A stretch of 17,160 nucleotides of DNA, taken from positions 1 through 17,160 of the forward strand of contig CANBEE010000019.1 of the NCBI GenBank assembly GCA_947367415.1, written 5' to 3'. The notes under the pieces were generated by a model. That model was not told the origin of the DNA and ran no database searches. It saw nothing but the letters and a program-made list of their open reading frames with translations. Below, piece after piece: positions 1-7,521 of the stretch; position 1 is the first letter of the stretch; each line of letters opens with the position of its first letter. Source of the DNA: an uncultured Bacteroidales bacterium (GTDB taxonomy: Bacteria > Bacteroidota > Bacteroidia > Bacteroidales > Bacteroidaceae). A program made the translations under genes and the position numbers.

Positions 1-29
1 GGTACCCATGTTAACGTGCGGGAGTCACC

Positions 30-77
30 TATATTTACAATATATATCAAAATATTCGTTGATTTTGACTATCTTTA
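30..77 (+). promoter_or_regulatory. Possible promoter region of the esterase-GH43 pair (weak)
   Basis: Two sequences resemble the Bacteroidetes -7 element TAnnTTTG: TATATTTA at 30-37 and TATCTTTA at 70-77. Each has A instead of the final G. Neither has a convincing TTG -33 element about 19 bases upstream. The region is A/T-rich and lies directly before the esterase start at 114, so a promoter is expected here, but which element is used cannot be decided by eye. An upstream gene outside the window could also drive transcription. Confidence 0.28.
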
Positions 78-113
78 CAGCGCAAACAATAACAACTAAA
101 ACTCTAACACATC

Positions 114-998
114 ATGAAGAGATTTTGCATGGCACTAGTGGCCCTATTGACGATCAGCTTGAACGGAATGGCTCAGAACTGGCGACAGATGATGAGCCGA
201 GTAGAAGAACACACCATCCAAAGCGAGGTGATGGGGGCCGAACGCAACTATACGGTATTCCTGCCTGCAGGATATGACATCGACAAGGAGAAGACATACC
301 CGGTGCTCTACTTGCTGCACGGCATGGATGGCACGAACAAGGATTGGTTTGACCGCGGACACGTGAAGGACGTGATGGACCAGCTCACCGCCTCGGGCGA
401 GGCCGATGCCATGATCATCGTGAGCCCCGATGCAGGAGGCTCGGTGCGCGAGGGCAAGTGGAACGGATATTTCGACATGCGGGGATGGAACTACGAGGAG
501 TTCTTCTTCACCGAGTTCCTGCCCATGATAGAGAAGGAGTACCGCATCAAGGCCGACAAGCAACACCGCGCCATAGCAGGCCTCTCCATGGGTGGTGGTG
601 GCTGCACCAGCTATGCGCAGCGCCATGCCGACATGTTTGGTGCATGCTATGCCATGAGTGCCTTCCTGCACATGGGAGCCGAGGGTGTAGATGCTCAGAA
701 GGTGGCCCAGGGCGACAAGACGGCGCTGCTCATGGAGGCTGCACACCGACTGAGCTGCGTGGACTACGTGAAGAATGCCGATGAGGCCCGCAAGCAGGAG
801 CTGCGCACAGTGAAGTGGTTTGTCGACTGTGGCGACGACGACTTCCTCTTCGACGGCAACATGGACTTCTACCAAGCCATGCGCCGCGCACAGATTCCCT
901 GCCAGCTGCGCGTACGCGATGGCGGACACACTTGGGAATACTGGCACTCGGCATTGTACACTGCACTGCCCTTCGTAAGCCGTCAGTTCGGCAAGTAA
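114..998 (+). CDS. Secreted CE1-like carbohydrate esterase (alpha/beta hydrolase)
   Basis: A 294-residue exported alpha/beta hydrolase of the esterase D / CE1 (feruloyl or acetyl-xylan esterase-like) type. It probably removes ester substituents from plant polysaccharide in the periplasm or outside the cell. The Sec signal peptide (about residues 1-21, ending GMAQ) supports the start at 114. Visible landmarks are the oxyanion-loop motif LLHGMDG (67-73), the nucleophile elbow GLSMGG with Ser158, an acid in CGDDDFL (D243 most likely) and the catalytic histidine in GGHTWEYW (His272). The triad looks complete and the length is normal for a single-domain CE1 enzyme. It lies 57 bases upstream of the GH43 gene on the same strand with no terminator between, so the two are probably co-transcribed. 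Feruloyl, acetyl or other ester specificity cannot be told from sequence. Confidence 0.88.
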   Translation: MKRFCMALVALLTISLNGMAQNWRQMMSRVEEHTIQSEVMGAERNYTVFLPAGYDIDKEKTYPVLYLLHGMDGTNKDWFDRGHVKDVMDQLTASGEADAMIIVSPDAGGSVREGKWNGYFDMRGWNYEEFFFTEFLPMIEKEYRIKADKQHRAIAGLSMGGGGCTSYAQRHADMFGACYAMSAFLHMGAEGVDAQKVAQGDKTALLMEAAHRLSCVDYVKNADEARKQELRTVKWFVDCGDDDFLFDGNMDFYQAMRRAQIPCQLRVRDGGHTWEYWHSALYTALPFVSRQFGK

Positions 999-1055
999 CG
1001 AAGCAAACATGCATAGATACCTACAAGCACGAAACAATATACATAACATTTATAT

Positions 1056-3038
1056 ATGAAGAAAACAATCTTGGCGCTCTGCATGGGCGCAATGGCTGCT
1101 GGAGCAGCTGCGCAGATTATCCCCAATGGGGAACTGTATAAATTCAGGGCTACATCGAACCCTATAGTGAAGCACAAGCACACGGCCGACCCTGCCCCCT
1201 TCGTGAAGGGCGACACGCTGTTCCTTTACACCGGCGTGGACTTTGCCGGCAACCAGGGAGGCTACAAGATGCACGAGTGGGCACTGTTCTCCACCACCGA
1301 CATGATGACATGGACCGAGCACAAGAGTCCGCTCCACGTGGATGAGTTCAAGTGGCAAAACTCACACGCCGCCTACGCCGCCCACGTGGCCGAGAAGGAT
1401 GGCAAGTACTACTTCTACGTGTCGACCAACTGGTGTGGCATTGGCGTAGCCGTGGCCGACTCGCCCTACGGGCCCTTCAAGGATGCCCTGGGCAAGCAGC
1501 TGCTCACCAATGCCGATTGCCCCGGCACCGACCACTCATGGGCATGCATCGACCCCGCCATCTATCAGGACGAGGAGGGAAACGCATGGATATACTGGGG
1601 CAACCGCCGATGCTTTGCCGCCAAACTGAAGCCCAACATGATAGAGATTGACGGTGAGGTGATGGACATCACCCCCGAGGGTTCGGACTTCACCGAAGCA
1701 CCATGGGTACACAAGCGTGGCGACAAGTACTACCTCACCTTTGCCACCGGATGGCCCGAGAAGCTGGGCTATGCCGTAGGCGACTCGCCCGTAGGTCCGT
1801 TTGAGTACAAGGGCATCTTCTCAGAGGTGGCAGGCAACAGCAACACCACCCACCCGGGCATCGTGGAGTTCAAGGGCAAGACCATCCTCTTCACCCACAA
1901 CGGCGCTCTGCATAGCGGCACCAGCTACTCACGCTCGGTATGTGCCCAGGAGCTGAAGTACGACAAGGAGGGCAACATCCTCAAGTGCGACATCACCACC
2001 GATGGCGTGCCCTACCTGCAGGAGTACTACGACAACAAAGCCAAGCAGGAGAAGGCCGCCAAGAAGATGGAGGACAAGATGGGCGCCTACCTCATGGTGT
2101 ACCACAAGGATGCCGACCACGGACTGCACATGGCCATCAGCTACGACGGCTATGAGTTCATCTCACTGAACGAGGACAAGCCTCTCATCGCCGGCGACAC
2201 CATCGCCATGCAGAAGGGCATACGCGACCCCCACATCTTCCGTGGCCCCGACGGTGCCTTCTACCTCGCGATGACCGACCTGCACGTATTCGGTGTGCGC
2301 GACGGCTACCGCACCACCGAGTGGGAGCGCGACGGACGCAAGTATGGCTGGGGCAACAACCGCGGATTGGTGCTGATGAAGTCGACCGACCTGAAGCACT
2401 GGACACGCACCAACCTCAACTTCCAGGCCATGGGAGGCAAATGGGCCGAGGTGGGCTGCGTATGGGCTCCCGAGACCTGCTACGATGAGGAGAAGGGTAA
2501 GCTCTTCCTCCACTTCACCACCCGATTCGGCAACGGCCGCAACATGATATACTATGTATACATGAACGACGACTTCACTCAGATGGAGGGTGAGCCCAAG
2601 CTGCTCTTCGAGGCTCCCGAGGGTAAATATAACGTTATTGACAGCGACATCATGTATCACGACGGCACCTACCACCTCTACTACGTGTCGCACGAGGGCG
2701 GTGCTACCATCAAGCACGCAACCTCAGCCGACATCAAGGGTCCCTACACCATGGACGAGAACTACTACGACGGTGTACGCCAAGGGCACGAAGCTCCCAA
2801 CTGCTGGAAGCGCATTGGTGAAGACACATGGGTAGTGATGCACGACAACTACCGCATCAACCCCCACAACTTCGGGTTCACCGAAACACACGACTTCATC
2901 CACTACACCCCGCTGGGCAACTTCGGTGAAGGCAAGATGACACGTACCAACTTCGCAGAGCAGAAGCACGGCGCCATCATCCATATCACCAAGAAAGAGG
3001 CCAAGATGCTGGAGAAGTACTGGAACAAGAAGAAGTAA
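1056..3038 (+). CDS. Tandem two-domain GH43 glycosidase (secreted)
   Basis: A 660-residue exported protein with a signal peptide (about 1-20, ending AAAQ) and two consecutive five-bladed beta-propeller GH43 domains. Domain 1 (about 40-310) has base Asp45 in ADPAPF, Asp166 in IDPAIY and general acid Glu214 in TEAPW. Domain 2 (about 342-650) has base Asp391 in IRDPHIF, Asp529 in VIDSDI and probable acid Glu579 in GHEAPN. Both domains therefore appear to keep the Asp/Asp/Glu triad of the family. GH43 enzymes are inverting arabinofuranosidases, xylosidases, arabinanases or galactosidases; the subfamilies were not assigned here. A Lys/Glu-rich segment (about 326-341) links the domains. The gene follows the esterase and ends just before a strong terminator, which suggests a joint debranching role on an arabinosylated or xylosylated glycan. 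Confidence 0.9.
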   Translation: MKKTILALCMGAMAAGAAAQIIPNGELYKFRATSNPIVKHKHTADPAPFVKGDTLFLYTGVDFAGNQGGYKMHEWALFSTTDMMTWTEHKSPLHVDEFKWQNSHAAYAAHVAEKDGKYYFYVSTNWCGIGVAVADSPYGPFKDALGKQLLTNADCPGTDHSWACIDPAIYQDEEGNAWIYWGNRRCFAAKLKPNMIEIDGEVMDITPEGSDFTEAPWVHKRGDKYYLTFATGWPEKLGYAVGDSPVGPFEYKGIFSEVAGNSNTTHPGIVEFKGKTILFTHNGALHSGTSYSRSVCAQELKYDKEGNILKCDITTDGVPYLQEYYDNKAKQEKAAKKMEDKMGAYLMVYHKDADHGLHMAISYDGYEFISLNEDKPLIAGDTIAMQKGIRDPHIFRGPDGAFYLAMTDLHVFGVRDGYRTTEWERDGRKYGWGNNRGLVLMKSTDLKHWTRTNLNFQAMGGKWAEVGCVWAPETCYDEEKGKLFLHFTTRFGNGRNMIYYVYMNDDFTQMEGEPKLLFEAPEGKYNVIDSDIMYHDGTYHLYYVSHEGGATIKHATSADIKGPYTMDENYYDGVRQGHEAPNCWKRIGEDTWVVMHDNYRINPHNFGFTETHDFIHYTPLGNFGEGKMTRTNFAEQKHGAIIHITKKEAKMLEKYWNKKK

Positions 3039-3060
3039 ACATACAGCAACGACAAGAAAA

Positions 3061-3096
3061 CGAAAAGAGCAGGTCACTTATGGCCTGCTCTTCTCG
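3061..3096. terminator. Bidirectional rho-independent terminator between convergent genes
   Basis: A 15-base arm at 3061-3075 pairs with 3082-3096 across the 6-base loop ACTTAT, with one A/C mismatch and one G-U pair. The plus strand continues with a T-rich stretch (TTCTCGTTTCC). The minus strand continues with CTTTTCGTTTTC. It lies between the stop codons of the GH43 gene (3038) and the GH2 gene (3119), so it can end transcripts from both sides. Confidence 0.85.
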
Positions 3097-3118
3097 TTTC
3101 CTATCTGTGAAATACGTC

Positions 3119-5548
3119 TCACAGTGTCTGAAGATTCACCTTGGCTTTCTTGCCCGTGGTGTCGGTGACGGTGAGCACCACCTTGCCGGGAGCGTGTCCT
3201 GCACGGAGAATCACGAGTGCCGAGCCATCATAGAGACGGCGTACATTGCCCACGTGAGCCTCGTGACTATAGATGTTACCGTTGTCGACAGCTACAATGC
3301 GGGCATCGCCCTCAACGGTGAAGGTGAGCTCGTCTTGTGCACTCCACACGCGACGACCCTTGCGGTCAATAGCGTGAACGCGTACGTGCATGAGGTCGGT
3401 GCCATCGGCTTGCCACTTGATAGCATCGGGGATGAGTGCCAACTTCTTGGCCTCACCGGTGGTCTCGACACGGTGACGTGCTACAGCCTTGCCATTGCGA
3501 TAGCCCACAGCTTCGAGGTTGCCGGGAACGTAGGCAATATTGTCGAACTTAATCTTGTTGCGTGAACGGGGATTCATGGTGTTCTCCTTCGATGCGATGA
3601 CACGACCGTTGAGCACAAGGTCGACACGCTCGCAGTTGGTATACACGTTCATCGAAACCTTAGAGCCCTCTTCACGGTTCCAGCTCTCGCCAGTGACACC
3701 AGTGCCTACCTGCACATCGTTCCACATCACCTCCTTGGCAGCCTTGTCGATGATGGCCATGCGCACTACAGGCTCGTCTACAAACATAGACTTGAGGAAG
3801 TAGGCGGTGCCCTTAGGTTGCAGAGAGAGGTCGAACGAGCCGTTCACCCAGCCCTTGGCAGGCCAACCGTTTGACTCGCCCAGATAGTCGATCTGTCCCC
3901 AGTAGGCAAGACCCAGTACGCGGTCGAGGTCCATCTCAAAGTAGTTGGGGCCCATCATGCTGGTGTTGGCTTCGCTTTGATAGAACATCAGGTTGGGGAA
4001 GCGGCGGCTATCGCCGGGGAAGTACATGTAGCGGTAGTTGTAGGAAGCGATGTCGGTCTCGTGAACCAGCGGTGCGGGGAGTGAGTCAGTAGCAAGGTCG
4101 CGTCCACGGGGGTGCATAGCCACCGTGATGGGGCGTGTGTCGTCGTAGCGCAGGAGCACGGGCTTCATCATACGATAGGTGGTAACACCCCAGTCATTGA
4201 AGGGAAGCGAGTTGTAGGTCTGCAACTCATTGCCAAGGCTCCACATCACCACACAGGGGTGGTTGCGGTCGCGCTTCACCCACTCCGGAAGGTCGCGAGG
4301 CCAGAGGCTCATCCAGTCGGCACGGCCACCACAGAATGAGGAGAGCCACTTGTCGTAAAGTTCGTCTACTACAAGGATACCATACTCATCGCACAGCTGC
4401 ATGAATGATTTGCTGTAGGGGTTGTGCGAGGTACGGATATGGTTGAAGCCATACTCTTTGAGCAACTGGATACGCTTCTCGATAGCACGAGGATAGGCTG
4501 CTGCACCAAGCGCTCCCAAGGTGTGGTGATTGGCGATACCCTTGAGGATAACCTTCTCACCATTGAGCTTCATGCCAAACTCGGGAGAGAACTCGATGGT
4601 ACGGATTCCGAAGGTGTGGGCCACGCTGTCCATCACGGCACCCTCAGCATCAAGGATAGCCACTGAGGCGGTGTAGAGATGGGGAGTATCGCAACTCCAC
4701 AGGCGGGGATTCTCCACAACGAAAGAGTCGGTCTTGAGCTCCATGGTGCGGTATTTGCGGTTGATGGGCACGTTCTTGGTGCTTGTATATACGACTACGC
4801 CATCGGCATCGCGAACAACCGTACGCAAGGGCACCTCATTGGTGCGGGCACGAGTAGCAATCTCGGCCTGAATCTCTACGATGCGGTTGTCTGTAGTAGT
4901 GATATAGAGCGGATGGCGCTCAAACCATGTGGTGGGATTGGTAGCCACGAGGGTGACATCGCGGAAGAGTCCACCACCAGTGTACCAGCGAGAGTTGAGC
5001 GGCTCGGCTGTGTGGGCACGCACTGCAATGACATTGGGTGCATCGAAGCGGAGCTTCTTGGTGACATCAATTTCAAAGCCTACATAGCCATAGTCGGTAC
5101 CACCAATGCGTTCGCCGTTGAGATATACATCACCGACGTACATGATACCTTCGAAGTCGAGCAATAGGCGTTGTCCCTTGAGCGAAGCATCGGGAGTGTA
5201 GCTCTTGACATACCATCCGGCACCCATCTCCTTGAATGCACGAGCCGAGAGGCGGCTCTTGAAATTGGCAGCACCGTCACCATCGTTGGGGCGCTCTTCG
5301 GGTGAAGGCTCTACCCAAGGCTGCGCAATCTGATAGTCGTGAGGGACATCGATACTCTCCCACCCTGCAGCATCAGCAGCAGGAAGTGCAGTAGGCACAG
5401 CATTCAGGTCGCCCAAATGAAAATACCAATCGAAATTGAGGTTCACCACCTCACGTCCCTGAGCAAAGAGGCCTAAGGGAGATACCAGCGCAATCATTAG
5501 CAGCGCACGGCGAAGTACTAAACGAACGTTTTTCATATCATAAGTCAT
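3119..5548 (-). CDS. GH2 beta-galactosidase-like glycoside hydrolase (secreted)
   Basis: An 809-residue exported GH2 enzyme, the last gene of the minus-strand cluster. Order of parts: signal peptide ending LFAQ (about residue 30), sugar-binding jelly roll (about 32-200, including the SRWYTGGGLFRDV motif), immunoglobulin-like domain (about 205-315), TIM barrel (about 318-600, with IRTSHNPY at 371-378) and C-terminal Ig-like domains. The general acid/base is Glu441 in SLGNE and the probable nucleophile is Glu526 in FYQSEA. Retaining exo-beta-galactosidase is the likeliest activity; beta-glucuronidase or another GH2 activity is possible. The first ATG is at 5548, but an in-frame ATG at 5536 begins MKNVRL, a more typical signal-peptide start, and may be the true one. 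The upstream GH110 stop is only 6 bases from 5548, which implies co-transcription and perhaps coupled translation. Confidence 0.9.
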   Translation of the reverse strand: MTYDMKNVRLVLRRALLMIALVSPLGLFAQGREVVNLNFDWYFHLGDLNAVPTALPAADAAGWESIDVPHDYQIAQPWVEPSPEERPNDGDGAANFKSRLSARAFKEMGAGWYVKSYTPDASLKGQRLLLDFEGIMYVGDVYLNGERIGGTDYGYVGFEIDVTKKLRFDAPNVIAVRAHTAEPLNSRWYTGGGLFRDVTLVATNPTTWFERHPLYITTTDNRIVEIQAEIATRARTNEVPLRTVVRDADGVVVYTSTKNVPINRKYRTMELKTDSFVVENPRLWSCDTPHLYTASVAILDAEGAVMDSVAHTFGIRTIEFSPEFGMKLNGEKVILKGIANHHTLGALGAAAYPRAIEKRIQLLKEYGFNHIRTSHNPYSKSFMQLCDEYGILVVDELYDKWLSSFCGGRADWMSLWPRDLPEWVKRDRNHPCVVMWSLGNELQTYNSLPFNDWGVTTYRMMKPVLLRYDDTRPITVAMHPRGRDLATDSLPAPLVHETDIASYNYRYMYFPGDSRRFPNLMFYQSEANTSMMGPNYFEMDLDRVLGLAYWGQIDYLGESNGWPAKGWVNGSFDLSLQPKGTAYFLKSMFVDEPVVRMAIIDKAAKEVMWNDVQVGTGVTGESWNREEGSKVSMNVYTNCERVDLVLNGRVIASKENTMNPRSRNKIKFDNIAYVPGNLEAVGYRNGKAVARHRVETTGEAKKLALIPDAIKWQADGTDLMHVRVHAIDRKGRRVWSAQDELTFTVEGDARIVAVDNGNIYSHEAHVGNVRRLYDGSALVILRAGHAPGKVVLTVTDTTGKKAKVNLQTL

Positions 5549-5554
5549 ATTATA

Positions 5555-7495
5555 TTATTGTGTAGGGGGAATCATCAGTTCAACACGCTTGAGCTCATTG
5601 CCACGGTCATAGAGGCCATTCTCGATGTGCACATTGGTAACACGCTCGAGCAATATGCTACTTTTGTTCCAGTGGAAGGGAGGATAATCAGTGTTGTGAT
5701 ATATGGTGTTGCCCCTGAACAACAAGCCATCGACAGACTTGGCATAAAGCAAGGGATAATCGAAGGTGTAGAATTCATTGTCGACAATACGAATGGCATT
5801 CTTGCGTCCTCCATGGAAGTAGGCTTTCTGCTCGTTCAACGCCGGTATCTCGGGATAGATAGAGATGACGGCATTGGTAAACTGGAACATATTCGTGAGC
5901 GCATTGACAAAGCGATTGCGACGAATGAGGACATCGCGACAAGCACCAGTCTCATACCAGCCATTGCAGTCGCCACACAAGAGAATCGCTGTTCCTGAAG
6001 TATGGTCGAAGAGATTGTCCTCTACAACCGTGCGGCGTGGTGTGCTGAAAAGTGTACCGCGAGCACGATTGTTGCGAATGGTATTGTGAGCAAAGTAGAC
6101 TTCTGGAGTCCATGTGAGATTCTCTATACCGTAGCCCTGTTCACCTGAGATTTCTGCAGGTAGAGGGTCACGGAAACGGATGACAAACTCGCGAGCGCCA
6201 TGGGAGCAGCCACGCAGAAGGCTCTCTGAGAAGCTGGCATACCCCAAGTCACCGGCGTTACCAGAATCCTTTGAATACTCAGAAATTGCAGATACCTCAG
6301 TTACGAACGGATTCGCAGCACCTACAAGCTCCATGGTACGGGAACGTACAAACTGTACCTCATCGCCCGGGAAGCCCCAGTCGAAACCCCATGCCTGACC
6401 ATGCATATAGCGAGCACGTAGGGTATAATCATCAATGCGCTCCATCACCTTCAGATAGGTGCCATGCACATTGATGGCATCGTCCATCATAGCTTCGTAG
6501 AGTCCATTGACAGAGCGTATCTTTCCCTTGCAACCCGAGAAATGGGTGGCATCGGCCTGTGTCGTAAAATAACGGGGATCATCATCGCCTCGGAGGCATA
6601 CACTGAAGCCATCGAGTTCGATGTCCTCGCTCATCTGAGCCAGCAGCCCCATGCCCTCGGCATAGTGTACCTTGATATTATGGAGCTTGGTGTCCGTTGC
6701 ATGGCTCACAAAGAGTCCGGGTGAGGGGCGCTCATAGCTACGCATGGCAACAATAGTACCAGAAGGAAGACGTCCATCTTTCCATGAGGGACTACGATAG
6801 GTGCGCTCGTCCAGCGAAACTACCTGCTGCACGGGAGTGCCTATATCCGAGGTGTTATATACGATATGACGTGTATCGGGATTGAAAGCTATTCCCCAAC
6901 CGGGACGCATTACCCAGCCCTCGCCAAAATGTTCGAAAGCACCATCTGCAGCTACACGAGCATTGACCCAAGGTGCTACACGAAAGGTGATGCCAGCCTC
7001 AGGGTCGTTCTCCAAAACCTCAACCTGAGCAATATGAGGGGTAGCAAAATCTACACTAAAATTACGCAGCGTACACTTCTCGGTGCCAACGACACTGATT
7101 GGGAGCATACGCCCATGGAAGATAAGGTCGGCACCCTGACCATCAAATGTGAGTCCCTTGAATCCTTCGATAGCAATTCCTACCGGGCGGTCGGCATGCT
7201 GATCGTGATTGGAAATATAGTATTCCTTATGGACTGCTGTTGCTGGATAGAAATGATAGGTTCCTGGAACCAGCTTTATCATTGCAGGACGTCCCGCCGT
7301 CTCAGCTTTCACCTTATCGAGCATCTGCTGCATTAGTCCTGCCATATCAGCGCCAGTATTAGGAACGATGCCATACGAAGCCGCATCATAAACATTGGCA
7401 GCCCAAGCCATGCCGACAGATAGGCTGCACACAAGATTCAGTAAAAGGCGCTTTATAGGTTGTATGTTTTTCATATTGTGCATGTCCATTATCAT
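5555..7495 (-). CDS. GH110 alpha-1,3-galactosidase-like parallel beta-helix protein
   Basis: A 646-residue exported right-handed beta-helix protein that I recognise as GH110, the inverting alpha-1,3-galactosidases that act on blood-group B or linear Gal-alpha-1,3-Gal structures. Family-like segments include YYISNHDQH (92-100), GLTFDGQGADLIFHGRMLP (114-132), the MMDDAINVHG block (336-345), and TLFSTPRRTVVEDN (481-494) near CGDCNGWYE. The candidate catalytic acids are Asp315 in ADATHF and Asp338/Asp339 in MMDDA; their spacing fits the three-Asp arrangement I recall for the family. In-frame ATGs lie at 7495, 7489, 7483 and 7474. The last (MKNIQP) precedes a standard Sec signal peptide ending AWAA and is the likeliest start. 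The gene is sandwiched between the AraC regulator (26-base gap) and GH2 (6-base gap). The alternative reading is an unrelated beta-helix polysaccharide lyase, which I consider unlikely. Confidence 0.85.
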   Translation of the reverse strand: MIMDMHNMKNIQPIKRLLLNLVCSLSVGMAWAANVYDAASYGIVPNTGADMAGLMQQMLDKVKAETAGRPAMIKLVPGTYHFYPATAVHKEYYISNHDQHADRPVGIAIEGFKGLTFDGQGADLIFHGRMLPISVVGTEKCTLRNFSVDFATPHIAQVEVLENDPEAGITFRVAPWVNARVAADGAFEHFGEGWVMRPGWGIAFNPDTRHIVYNTSDIGTPVQQVVSLDERTYRSPSWKDGRLPSGTIVAMRSYERPSPGLFVSHATDTKLHNIKVHYAEGMGLLAQMSEDIELDGFSVCLRGDDDPRYFTTQADATHFSGCKGKIRSVNGLYEAMMDDAINVHGTYLKVMERIDDYTLRARYMHGQAWGFDWGFPGDEVQFVRSRTMELVGAANPFVTEVSAISEYSKDSGNAGDLGYASFSESLLRGCSHGAREFVIRFRDPLPAEISGEQGYGIENLTWTPEVYFAHNTIRNNRARGTLFSTPRRTVVEDNLFDHTSGTAILLCGDCNGWYETGACRDVLIRRNRFVNALTNMFQFTNAVISIYPEIPALNEQKAYFHGGRKNAIRIVDNEFYTFDYPLLYAKSVDGLLFRGNTIYHNTDYPPFHWNKSSILLERVTNVHIENGLYDRGNELKRVELMIPPTQ

Positions 7496-7521
7496 ATAAT
7501 TAATAATAAAAAGGCATCAGA

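Noticed and set aside
8..277. 89-codon frame at the window start
   Set aside because: It overlaps the signal peptide region of the esterase in another frame and covers the A/T-rich leader; no protein features.
144..1049. 301-codon minus-strand open frame over the esterase
   Set aside because: It lies fully antisense to a well-supported esterase with a complete triad. Its composition (many Leu, Val, His, Cys) is what reverse reading of this codon usage gives, and no family is recognised.
3080..3565. 161-codon plus-strand frame starting inside the terminator
   Set aside because: It is antisense to the GH2 C-terminus, starts inside the hairpin loop and has no recognisable domain.
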